Assembly (NCBI GenBank): GCA_035489755.1
Contig: DATGZK010000039.1
Coordinates: 1-64,000 of the forward strand
Length of the DNA: 64,000 bases
Direction of reading: 5' to 3'
Source: UBA9160 sp035489755
GTDB taxonomy: Bacteria > Myxococcota_A > UBA9160
This document shows positions 43,181 through 50,397 of this stretch, piece after piece. Position numbers and translations under genes: made by a program. The notes below the pieces were generated by a model that saw only the letters and a program-made list of their open reading frames with translations, was not told the DNA's origin and made no database searches. Position 1 is the first letter of the stretch. Each line of letters starts with the position of its first letter.

Positions 43181-43630
43181 GTGGCTCGCCAGTGCACCGT
43201 GTGCACACACCCGAATCAGGGCAAGATCGACGAAGCCCTGGTTAGCGGGACAGCGATTCGGGACATAGCGGGACAACACGGGCTCGCCAAAAGCGCGGTG
43301 GACCGCCACAGCACTCATATCGGGACAGCGTTGGTGCAGGCTGCGCAGCGCAAGGCCGAGCTCGAGGACAATCTCGGCGACGACCTGCTCGGACAGGTCA
43401 AGGCGCTGAATCGGGATCTCTGGAGTGCGTCAGAGGCGGCGAAGCAGGCGAATAGCCTTGGCGCCTTTCTCCAGGTGGCCGACCGCATTCAAAAGGGACT
43501 CGCGCTGCAGTCAACGCTGCTCGAGCGTGCGGCGGGCGCCTCGGAATGCAACGTCAGGTACGCTATCGGGTGGCTGGACGGCTGCCCGCATCACCCGGAA
43601 GGCTGCCCGCAGGGCGTCGCTGACGGCTAG
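43181..43630 (+). CDS. Small DNA-binding-like protein with N-terminal Cys pair
   Basis: 149 residues from GTG 43181 (purine-rich run AAAGGGGGG upstream). The start 'CTVCTHPNQGKIDEALVSGTAIRDIAGQHGLAKSAVDRHSTHI' is a zinc-like CxxC followed by a helix-turn-helix, and is shared by many short bacterial and phage proteins. The middle is a long amphipathic helix (about residues 50-110), and the tail has three Cys/His. It resembles small terminase-like or regulatory proteins, but no phage genes are nearby. Its end overlaps the pseudogene on the other strand by four bases. Confidence 0.68.
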   Translation: MARQCTVCTHPNQGKIDEALVSGTAIRDIAGQHGLAKSAVDRHSTHIGTALVQAAQRKAELEDNLGDDLLGQVKALNRDLWSASEAAKQANSLGAFLQVADRIQKGLALQSTLLERAAGASECNVRYAIGWLDGCPHHPEGCPQGVADG

Positions 43631-43989
43631 AAGCTCCCGCGTTCGGCGGCGGGTTGTGCCGGGGTCAGGCGAGCAAGCGCGACCGTAGCTTGATAGGCCT
43701 GCGGCGTGTCGGGGAAGTTCTTCGCAACGAAGGCATAAAGGGCAAGCGCGTCGCCGAGCTGGCCGAGCCGTTCGTATGACTGAGCCTTGAGCAGTGTCGC
43801 GTTAGTGCGATCCTCCGCCGACGGGCTCCCATATGAGAGGAGTTAATCCGCCTTCTGGATCGCGCCGTGATAGTCCCCGGCTGCGAACGCATCTTGGGCG
43901 TTCGTCCACGCGCCCTGTCTGGCAAACGCACAGGACTGGAGAGCGAAGCCGATCAGTATCGTGACCAGCGCGTGTCGATAGCGGACCAT
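43627..43989 (-). pseudogene. TPR lipoprotein gene with one in-frame stop
   Basis: Start ATG 43989 with GGAGGT upstream, a lipobox (FALQSC) and 'AWTNAQDAFAAGDYHGAIQKAD', then TAA (43845-43843). After the stop the same frame continues as an ordinary TPR: 'LLSYGSPSAEDRTNATLLKA', 'SYERLGQLGDALALYAFVAK', 'TPQAYQATVALARLTP', to a normal TAG at 43629-43627. Full length would be about 120 residues. The single stop makes a recent pseudogene likely; a sequencing error is possible. Confidence 0.72.
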
Positions 43990-44143
43990 TTCACCGACCT
44001 CCGCCGACGCTGCGCGCATGGCGTGCTCGGGAAGAGGGTCGACCTTGAGGCCTGAGGGGAGCCAAACCGCCCCGCGTGCTTCCGCCATGCTTCCGGCGCC
44101 TTCAAAGCCTGACGAGGCAAAGGCCCTAAGCGCTTGATTTGAT

Positions 44144-44220
44144 TGGTCGGGCCGGCGGGATTTGAACCCACGACCTCCTGAACCCCATTCAGGCGCGCTA
44201 CCAAACTGCGCTACGGCCCG
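44144..44220 (-). tRNA. tRNA-Pro(GGG)
   Basis: 77 nucleotides with encoded CCA. The acceptor stem CGGGCCG pairs with CGGCCCG, the anticodon stem is CCTGA/TCAGG with loop ATGGGGT (anticodon GGG), and the T-arm is GTGGG-TTCAAAT-CCCGC. All arms close. It stands between the broken TPR lipoprotein and the AAA-PEGA gene; a GCCT/AGGC hairpin follows but lacks a T-tract. Confidence 0.95.
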
Positions 44221-44277
44221 AGCCAAGACGTTGAGTAGCGATCCACAAGCCCTCTGTCGACGGGCAGGAGGAGCGTC

Positions 44278-46044
44278 TTACTCAAACGTCACGTGGCGAG
44301 TCCCTGCGCCGATTTGCACGGTTCTCTCGATGACTCGGCCATTGGGCATGCGGGCCCTAAAGACATGATTGCCAGGCGCAAGGGGCACGCCGGCGATCGG
44401 CGTCTCTCCCACCTCCACGCCATCCACCTCGATGGTGGCCCACGGGGTGGCATTGATGTGCACGGGGATTGGCGCGACCGGAACTTGGGCGGCAAGGGGG
44501 GCCGAGGGGCTCGAAGGCTTAGGCTCGTCGGATCCTGAAGCGGCGACTGGCTGCTCGCTCGCAGGTTGGGACGCACGAGGGGACTCCGGGACTTTCGGCT
44601 GAGGGGGCTGAGATGCCGCGACAGTGGGGGGTGCATTGCCTGCCGCCTGGGATGCCGGGACTTTCGCAGACCCTGGAGATCCCGCGTCGAGCCCCTGCAC
44701 GGGGGGCTCCGGGACAACGGGCGCGCTGCGCAGGAACCGAATCGCCAGCCCAAATGCGCAGGCTAGGCCGAGCGAGACGATCAGAGTTCTCTGCCAATGG
44801 AGCGCGCGAGCCAGTTTCTCCGGGACGGGTTCCCGTTTTTTGACTGGCTGGGCCGCTAAAGGGGATCGAGAGGGAAGCGGCGGCGGGGAAACGCGTTCGC
44901 GCGGCCGCGGCTCAGGCGTTGGTTCCGCCGGCATCGACGCCGCGGCAGAAGCTACCGGCTGGGCCACGAAAGGGGGTCGAGCGGGAACCGGCGGCGGGGA
45001 AGCGCGTTCGCGCGGCCGCGGCTCAGGCGTTGGTTCCGCCGGCATCGACGCCGCGGGAGCAGCTACCGGAAGGGGTTCTTGAATCAGGGGCTCGATCCTC
45101 GGCTGCGACGGGGACGGTGTCGAGGGACGCGGGACAAGCGATACGGGCTGCTTTTCAGGAGCGCTCGGGATGAGCGCTGGAGCGAGAGGAGCGGACGGAG
45201 TGGCCGCTTCCCGCCGCACCGTGCGCTCCGCGGGCAAGGCTTCGCGAGCGAGCGTGTTTGCGGCCACACGGGCAGCGAGCTCCGCGGCGTCCTCTTGTGC
45301 GAGCAGCGCCTCGAGGGCCTCCCTCGGGAGCGCAGCCTCGCCAACGCGGAGGAACTCGCTCGCCAATGCCTGCACGATGCGCGGGACCCCGCTTGACCGG
45401 CGAAAGATCCGGTCAATCACTTTGGCGTCAAGGCGGGCGCGATGTTCGTGGGAGATCCCCCCCCGCTCAAGGCGCGCCCGGATGTAAAGCGCTGTCTCTG
45501 CCGCACTCATCGGCGCCTCTAACCGGACTCGCTCCACACGCGTCCCAAAGCGAGTCACCCACGGCTCAGAGGAGGCATCTTCCATGTCGGCGGCGACGAT
45601 CTGGAGCGCGCCACGAGAGCCTGCTGCGAGGGTTCGCATGCGTTCGGCGGTATCCGGTGGAACCGCACTCGCATCGTCGATGAGCAGCGCAAGCGGCGTA
45701 CCCCCTTGGGCGAACCGATGGGCCGCGGCGAGAAGAGCCGCTTGGGCATCACTGTTTGCAGGCGCAGACTCGCCGAGGAGCCCAAGAATCCAGGTACAGA
45801 GCTCTGCGGCAGAGAGCGCAGCGTACGCGATATACACACAGTGCACTCGCCCTTCGAGCCGCCGCCCCGCAACCCGAAGAAGTAAGGTTTTGCCGATTCC
45901 CGCGGGCCCCGTGAGCACGACCGGGAAGTCGCCGGCGAGCAGGGCTCGCTCGAGCTCCGCAAGCGCCCGCTCAGTGGCTGCGCGCGGCATATAGGTCTCC
46001 GGATCCGCGGTCGCGCCGAACGGATCGGGAGCGAGAAGACTCAT
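44278..46044 (-). CDS. AAA ATPase (ExeA/GspA-like) with membrane span and C-terminal PEGA domain
   Basis: 588 residues from ATG 46044, two bases after the vWA gene stop. The N-terminal ~280 residues are an ExeA-type AAA module: Walker A 'GPAGIGKT', Walker B 'LLIDDAS', and 'SGVPRIVQALASEFL'. A long Pro/Ala-rich linker containing a 37-residue duplication precedes one membrane helix (LIVSLGLACAFGLAIRFL). A second Pro/Ser-rich stretch leads to a C-terminal PEGA domain ('ATIEVDGVEVGETPIAGVPLAPGNHVFRAR'). The layout fits a cytoplasmic ATPase that reaches the periplasm, as GspA does for secretin assembly. The partner is unknown. Confidence 0.85.
   Translation of the reverse strand: MSLLAPDPFGATADPETYMPRAATERALAELERALLAGDFPVVLTGPAGIGKTLLLRVAGRRLEGRVHCVYIAYAALSAAELCTWILGLLGESAPANSDAQAALLAAAHRFAQGGTPLALLIDDASAVPPDTAERMRTLAAGSRGALQIVAADMEDASSEPWVTRFGTRVERVRLEAPMSAAETALYIRARLERGGISHEHRARLDAKVIDRIFRRSSGVPRIVQALASEFLRVGEAALPREALEALLAQEDAAELAARVAANTLAREALPAERTVRREAATPSAPLAPALIPSAPEKQPVSLVPRPSTPSPSQPRIEPLIQEPLPVAAPAASMPAEPTPEPRPRERASPPPVPARPPFVAQPVASAAASMPAEPTPEPRPRERVSPPPLPSRSPLAAQPVKKREPVPEKLARALHWQRTLIVSLGLACAFGLAIRFLRSAPVVPEPPVQGLDAGSPGSAKVPASQAAGNAPPTVAASQPPQPKVPESPRASQPASEQPVAASGSDEPKPSSPSAPLAAQVPVAPIPVHINATPWATIEVDGVEVGETPIAGVPLAPGNHVFRARMPNGRVIERTVQIGAGTRHVTFE
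44846..45067 (-). repeat. 111-bp tandem duplication in the AAA-PEGA linker
   Basis: Two head-to-tail copies (44846-44956 and 44957-45067), over 85% identical by eye, encode repeats of SMPAEPTPEPRPRER plus Ser/Pro-rich flanks. The reading frame is kept, so the linker is simply lengthened by 37 residues. Confidence 0.8.
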
Positions 46045-46046
46045 GC

Positions 46047-46988
46047 TCACTGGGGAGAAGCCTCCTTGGAGACGTCCGGGGGCGGCGGCGCGGTCTCCAC
46101 CGCCCAATCGCGCAGGGGGGGTGAAGCCTCCGGGAAGTCGATCACCCGCAGGCGCAGGAGAGCTCCGGGCGAGAGCACGACGGGTACCTCGAGGGGAGGC
46201 GTGAGAGCCAGCTCGACCATGGCGGGGCCCGGATCGACCCGCATCGCGCGCTCCCCTGCCACGCCGTCCGCCGGCGCCCGGGCCGGACCGGCCGGAGCCG
46301 CCATCAGTCGAAACGAAACTGGATTCGCATCTGTCCTGTGCGACACGGAGGCCGGTAGCCCGCCCGGCAGCACCGGAGACCGAAGGCAGGCGGGGACCTG
46401 GGCTTCGCCCAGCACGACGAGATCCAGCGTCGCACCGGTCGCAAGGAGCTTCGCCCCGGCCGCGCAGGGATCACCGCCGCATTGCGAGGCAAAGTCCGCG
46501 AAGACGACGACCCGTGTGCGCTCGGCGACCTCTTGCTCTGCGAGCGCGATTGCGACGCTATCGAGTGTAGAAGCCAACGATGCCTCCGCGACAGGGCTCA
46601 TTTCTTCTGCGCGGAGAGCGAGCACCGCGGGCCGGCCGCTTTCGGGCCCAAGAACGAGCGGCGGAGCCTGGCAGGCCGGACCACTCACCCCGAATGCCAC
46701 GAGCGTCGCGGGAACGTCCGGAGGGAGAGCGCGCAGCAACTGCGCCGCCCCGGCCCGTGCGGCGTCCAGATTGGACGACTTTCCCCGGGCGGCTGCCGCC
46801 ATGCTCGGCGTCACGTCCAGCACGACTTCCACCCGGGCGGGAGCCGCCGTCCCCGGACCGGCTGCAAGGCCGCGCGCGATATCCACTTCCATCCACGCGT
46901 TCGGCGGCGGCGGCGGCGGTGCAACGCACCCGGCGAGCCCAAGCAGCGCTGGGGCCGCGAAAGGTCGTATCCAGCGCATGCACCTCAC
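46047..46988 (-). CDS. Lipoprotein with von Willebrand A-like domain
   Basis: 313 residues. Signal peptide and lipobox GLAGC near residue 21, then a Pro-rich spacer. The vWA-like domain starts 'VEVVLDVTPSMAAAARGKSSNLDAARAGAAQLLRAL', where DVTPSM resembles the MIDAS motif DxSxS with Thr for the first Ser; 'RVVVFADFASQCGG' follows. A C-terminal beta domain ends in a Pro-rich tail. Its start overlaps the stop of the upstream TPR gene, and its own stop is two bases before the AAA-PEGA gene, so the three are one operon. Role unknown. Confidence 0.75.
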   Translation of the reverse strand: MRCMRWIRPFAAPALLGLAGCVAPPPPPPNAWMEVDIARGLAAGPGTAAPARVEVVLDVTPSMAAAARGKSSNLDAARAGAAQLLRALPPDVPATLVAFGVSGPACQAPPLVLGPESGRPAVLALRAEEMSPVAEASLASTLDSVAIALAEQEVAERTRVVVFADFASQCGGDPCAAGAKLLATGATLDLVVLGEAQVPACLRSPVLPGGLPASVSHRTDANPVSFRLMAAPAGPARAPADGVAGERAMRVDPGPAMVELALTPPLEVPVVLSPGALLRLRVIDFPEASPPLRDWAVETAPPPPDVSKEASPQ

Positions 46989-47824
46989 GGCGCACCCCCG
47001 GACGCCGCCGCGCGTGCCGCATCAAACGCACGAACGACCTTCGGCGACGTGCTCGCCCGATCGAGGCGCAGGCTCGGATCCGTCTTGATTGCGCGCTCAA
47101 AGCTCGCGCGCGCGTCCGCGTCCTGGCCGAGCGCGACCTGCGCCGTGCCTGCGATCAGATCCGCCCGCGCGCGCCGCTTTCCCAGGGCTGCCGGATCACC
47201 CGTGGGCGGAACTGCCTCTCGCGCCTTCGTCGCCTTCTCGAGCGCCTCCTCGAAATGGGCTTGGCGAACGAGCCCCTCCGCCTCATCGAGAAGCCCGTCC
47301 GCGACGAGCGGGCTCTCCGAAGGGGCGGCACGAGGCTGTGGCCGGACTGTCGGCGAAGCGAGTGCGGATGTAGTAGCCCTGGGCTTTGCTGAGGCGTCCG
47401 CCCCTCGTGTCGCCAACACAACCGAGATCGGGTCGTCAAGGTGTCCGAAGGCGAATGCTAAGTCCGCCGCGGCGGGGACGACTTCTCCTGGCTGGTGCAC
47501 AACCTCGGGCGTGTGTACGCGTACGGGAGAGGTTCGCTCGGCCCCTTCTCGCGCGTCGTCGCGCTGGGGATCCAAACATGCGACGTGGAGCCACACCCTG
47601 TGGGCGTCACCGGGGGCCAAGGGCTCAAGCTGCAGCGCGAGCGCGGCTAGCTCCTCGGCGCGGAGATGGGCGAAGCGCGCCGTCAAATCATCGCTGGACG
47701 ATACCGCGGGAAGCGGGCTCGGTTCCCCGGGCCACGGCTCGCAGTCCGCCAAGGCGTTGGACGCGGCACACAAGGCCGCGCCGAGCACAAGGCTTGAGCG
47801 CTTCACGAAGCTGCGAGATCCCAC
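46985..47824 (-). CDS. Secreted TPR protein
   Basis: 279 residues from GTG 47824; a second GTG at 47806 is nearly as good. Signal peptide (SSLVLGAALCAASNALA, cleaved before DCE). The C-terminal third has TPR helices: 'LVADGLLDEAEGLVRQAHFEEALEKATKA', 'KRRARADLIAGTAQVALGQDADARASFERAIKTDPSLRL'. The middle is low-complexity. First gene of the TPR/vWA/AAA-PEGA operon. About 100 bp separates it from the divergent 47926 operon. Confidence 0.72.
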   Translation of the reverse strand: MGSRSFVKRSSLVLGAALCAASNALADCEPWPGEPSPLPAVSSSDDLTARFAHLRAEELAALALQLEPLAPGDAHRVWLHVACLDPQRDDAREGAERTSPVRVHTPEVVHQPGEVVPAAADLAFAFGHLDDPISVVLATRGADASAKPRATTSALASPTVRPQPRAAPSESPLVADGLLDEAEGLVRQAHFEEALEKATKAREAVPPTGDPAALGKRRARADLIAGTAQVALGQDADARASFERAIKTDPSLRLDRASTSPKVVRAFDAARAAASGGAP

Positions 47825-47925
47825 CTCCGCGATTCTAGAGCAGTCCTCGACAGTCCGGTGGCTTGACCCCGGCTCTCCCGCGCCTACCCTGCGCGCAGTC
47901 GCGTTGCGCAGCGGAGGACCCCGGG

Positions 47926-48408
47926 ATGGCCGAGCCGCAGGTGCGAGCGCGGATCCGCCGCATTGTGGTGCGTATCCACGTCGGCACCGATCTGCTCGCG
48001 GCCTCCGATGATCCGCTCTTTCTCGAGCTCCAGGGGCCGGCCGGCCGCGAGTTTCGTCTGGCGCCGGCGCACGGCCGGGCTCTTCGCCGGGGCGGAGAGG
48101 ATCGATTCGTCCTCGCCGGTGTGGATGACCCGGACACCAACGTGGCCCACCCGGAGCTCAACGACCCAACCTATCCTCCGCTCGACGCCAACGGCATCAC
48201 GGGGGTCACGCTGCGCAAGGGGCTTGATCCCATTCCGAATGTGCGCGGACATGGCGAACTCGACGACCGCCTGCAAATCACCGAAGCCGAGGTCGAGATC
48301 CACGCGGACGAGGAACCCAAGCCCCGTTGCTACATGAGAATCGGGCCGATCTGGCTCGGCCTCGTCTGCGGGCTGCGCATCGCCCTTCCCCCCGCGGAAA
48401 AGGCGTAA
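47926..48408 (+). CDS. Hypothetical protein, probable beta-sandwich
   Basis: 160 residues from ATG 47926, with GGAGG nine bases upstream. No signal peptide or membrane segment. Alternating strands 'RIVVRIHVGTDLLAASDDPLFLELQGPAGREFRLA' and 'NGITGVTLRKGLDPIPNVRGHGELDDRLQITEAEVEIHA' ending in a hydrophobic 'MRIGPIWLGLVCGLRIALPP' give the look of a PLAT/C2-like domain; this is a guess from pattern. First gene of a three-gene set; its stop overlaps the next start (TAATG). Confidence 0.65.
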   Translation: MAEPQVRARIRRIVVRIHVGTDLLAASDDPLFLELQGPAGREFRLAPAHGRALRRGGEDRFVLAGVDDPDTNVAHPELNDPTYPPLDANGITGVTLRKGLDPIPNVRGHGELDDRLQITEAEVEIHADEEPKPRCYMRIGPIWLGLVCGLRIALPPAEKA

Positions 48409-49016
48409 TGCTGCTGGTCTTGCGCGCGAGCCTCGTGCTCGCGCTGCTCGCCGGCTTCGCCTGCTCGAACCAGGAGAAGCCAAAGCCCGGCGCCTATTGC
48501 AAGATCTCCGAAGAGGGCCACGCCTCCGCGTGTCTTCAGCCCGCGCAGCGCACCTATACGGAGTTCTTTGGCGGCCTTGCGCAAAACAAGCTCAGCGACG
48601 AAGAAGCCCGGCAGGTGGAAGCCGACGTCGCGCAGGGCGCGCAGTCCGAGCGACCCTACGAGGCGCTCTCCACCCTCGCCTACGGCTACTATCGCCTCGC
48701 GCGCGCAGCCGCTTCGCACGGCGGTGCCGACCCGGAGACATTGGCTCGCCTTGAACACTGGAATGAACTTCTCTCGAAGGCGTACGCGACCAGCGGAAAA
48801 GACGCGGATTACCGCGAGGCCGTAAGGCAGGCTGCAATGGACGTAGGGAGCCGAACACCGCCCATGGGCCTTCGCTGCACCGATGCGGGGGGGAATCCCG
48901 CCCGCTGCGACTCGACCGAAGCGGTGGTGCGGGCGATGGGTGAAGTGCGCGATACGACGGGTGTGCGCGGTGAGATCGGTCGCCTGTTCGATCGAATCTT
49001 CGGGACCCGGCCATGA
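48408..49016 (+). CDS. Lipoprotein of unknown function
   Basis: 202 residues from ATG 48408. Lipobox LAGFAC near residue 19. The mature part has two Cys early (YCKISEEGHASAC), a helical middle ('SDEEARQVEADVAQGAQSERPYEALSTLAYGYYRLARAAASHG') and Cys-bearing turns ('GLRCTDAGGNPARC'). No family recognised. Middle gene of the set; it overlaps the next gene by four bases (ATGA). Confidence 0.68.
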   Translation: MLLVLRASLVLALLAGFACSNQEKPKPGAYCKISEEGHASACLQPAQRTYTEFFGGLAQNKLSDEEARQVEADVAQGAQSERPYEALSTLAYGYYRLARAAASHGGADPETLARLEHWNELLSKAYATSGKDADYREAVRQAAMDVGSRTPPMGLRCTDAGGNPARCDSTEAVVRAMGEVRDTTGVRGEIGRLFDRIFGTRP

Positions 49017-49555
49017 ATCACCCTCCGCCGAACCGCTCCCTGCTACGGCGCATGATCCGCGCGAGCCTCCTCGAGTCGGACCTCTTCGAGGAGGTTGAGG
49101 CCGAGCATCGATCGATCGGGCAGGCGTTCCTCGTGGTGCTCTTCGCCACCGCCGCCGGCGGACTGGGCAGCGCGCTCGGGGGGCACGGTCTGCGTCATGT
49201 CGCCATCGATGTGATGGAGCCGCTCGTCTTGTGGCTTGCGGGTTCTGTGTTCTCGTACATGGTCGGCGCCACGTTCCTGCGCGGACCCGAGACCGTCACG
49301 GACTACGCCGAGGTGCTGCGCACGACCGGCTTCGCTTTTTCACCCGGGATCTTCCGCGTGCTCGCCGCGGTGCCCCCGCCGACCCTGGGATTCGCCCTCA
49401 CCGTCGCCACGGACCTTTGGATGCTGGTTGCGGGGATCATCGCGGTCCGGCAAGCGCTCGACTTCACGACACTGCGAGCGATTGCGACCTTCGGCGTGTC
49501 GTACCTGCTCTTGTGGCTCACGCTGAGCGGGCTCTTGATCTCTCTCCCGCTCTAG
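49013..49555 (+). CDS. YIP1-like membrane protein
   Basis: 180 residues. A cytoplasmic start is followed by five hydrophobic segments: 'AFLVVLFATAAGGLGSALGG', 'LVLWLAGSVFSYMVGATFL', 'GIFRVLAAVPPPTLGFAL', 'LWMLVAGIIAVRQAL' and 'YLLLWLTLSGLLISLPL'. The spacing and the 'EVLRTTGFAFSPGIFRVL' motif fit the Yip1 domain seen in many bacterial membrane proteins. Last gene of the set; it converges on merR with a gap of only 7 bp. Confidence 0.75.
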   Translation: MNHPPPNRSLLRRMIRASLLESDLFEEVEAEHRSIGQAFLVVLFATAAGGLGSALGGHGLRHVAIDVMEPLVLWLAGSVFSYMVGATFLRGPETVTDYAEVLRTTGFAFSPGIFRVLAAVPPPTLGFALTVATDLWMLVAGIIAVRQALDFTTLRAIATFGVSYLLLWLTLSGLLISLPL

Positions 49556-49562
49556 GCCAGGT

Positions 49563-50033
49563 TCAGATCATCGCGCGGATCGATGCGAGCTCGGCCCGGA
49601 TGCGTCGGTAGCGGTCGCGGTCGTCCACCTCGAGGCCGAGATCGAGCTGCGGCGCCTCGAGCGCGCGGCCCACACCCAGCTCTCGCAGCCGGCGCCGGGC
49701 GCCGGCAATCGTGAAGCGCTCCTCATATAAGAGTCGCTTGATGAGAAGGATCATCTCAATGTCCCGTCGGCGGTAGAGGCGCTGTTGCGAGCGTGACTTT
49801 TGCGGCGCCATCCAGCGGAACTCGGACTCCCAGTAGCGAAGCACATAGGGCTTCACGCCGGTGATCCGGCTCACCTCGCCGATCCGGTAGTAGAGCTTGC
49901 CGTCCTCCGGGGCGGGCAGGCCTGCCGCGACTGCGACGGCCCCTTTGCGGACCCGCCGCACGGGCTTGGACCCGACGTTCCGGCGCGCCCTTGCCTTGCC
50001 GCGTTCCGAGCTCCTACTCGTCGTCGGCGTCAT
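49563..50033 (-). CDS. MerR-family regulator downstream of ihfA
   Basis: 156 residues. Two ATGs (50042, 50033) lie inside the end of ihfA; GCGGAGG touches the first but is nine bases from the second, so 50033 is preferred. A basic N-terminus is followed by the MerR helix-turn-helix 'YYRIGEVSRITGVKPYVLRYWESEFRWMAPQKSRSQQRLYRRRDIEMI' and a short dimer helix; there is no ligand domain. A MerR gene directly after pheST-ihfA is a recurrent arrangement in deltaproteobacteria. The target is unknown. Confidence 0.88.
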   Translation of the reverse strand: MTPTTSRSSERGKARARRNVGSKPVRRVRKGAVAVAAGLPAPEDGKLYYRIGEVSRITGVKPYVLRYWESEFRWMAPQKSRSQQRLYRRRDIEMILLIKRLLYEERFTIAGARRRLRELGVGRALEAPQLDLGLEVDDRDRYRRIRAELASIRAMI

Positions 50034-50349
50034 CGTCGTCATCCTCCGCGTCTGGGTCCGCTCCCGCCGCATGCCCCTCGTTGAGGACGTTCTTTAACAC
50101 GAGACTTGGCTTAAAGGTGAGAACTCTTCGCGCGGCCAGCCGAATTTCCTCGCCGGTTTGTGGATTGCGACCCTTGCGCGCGTTCTTCTCGCGGACCACA
50201 AAGTTGCCAAAGCCAGAGATCTTCACCTTCTCGCCCGCAGCCAGCGTGTCCTTGATGATCGCAAAGACCTTTTCCACGAGCTCCGCCGATTCCTTCTTCG
50301 AGAAGCCGACCTTCTCGTAGATATGTTCGACGATGTCCGCCTTGGTCAT
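50014..50349 (-). CDS. ihfA: Integration host factor alpha-type protein with acidic tail
   Basis: 111 residues, GGGGGAGGG before ATG 50349. The HU/IHF fold is complete: 'MTKADIVEHIYEKVGFSKKESAELVEKVFAIIKDTLAAGEKVKISGFGNF' and the arm 'RKGRNPQTGEEI' with the intercalating Pro. It bends DNA at specific sites. The last ~20 residues, ending in a run of Asp (EDDDDDADDE), extend beyond the usual ~95 and overlap the merR start region. It lies 48 bp after pheT, as in many Proteobacteria. Confidence 0.93.
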   Translation of the reverse strand: MTKADIVEHIYEKVGFSKKESAELVEKVFAIIKDTLAAGEKVKISGFGNFVVREKNARKGRNPQTGEEIRLAARRVLTFKPSLVLKNVLNEGHAAGADPDAEDDDDDADDE

Positions 50350-50397
50350 CTCTGCCCTCCCCCTGCGAGTCCCACCCTCGCGCTGCGCGGCCCCGCG

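Noticed and set aside
43181..43630. Phage small terminase
   Set aside because: The HTH resembles some phage proteins, but no large terminase, portal or capsid gene is in the window.
43843..43845. Recoding of the TAA in the TPR lipoprotein
   Set aside because: TAA is not a known selenocysteine or pyrrolysine codon, and no downstream element is seen. A mutation or error is simpler.
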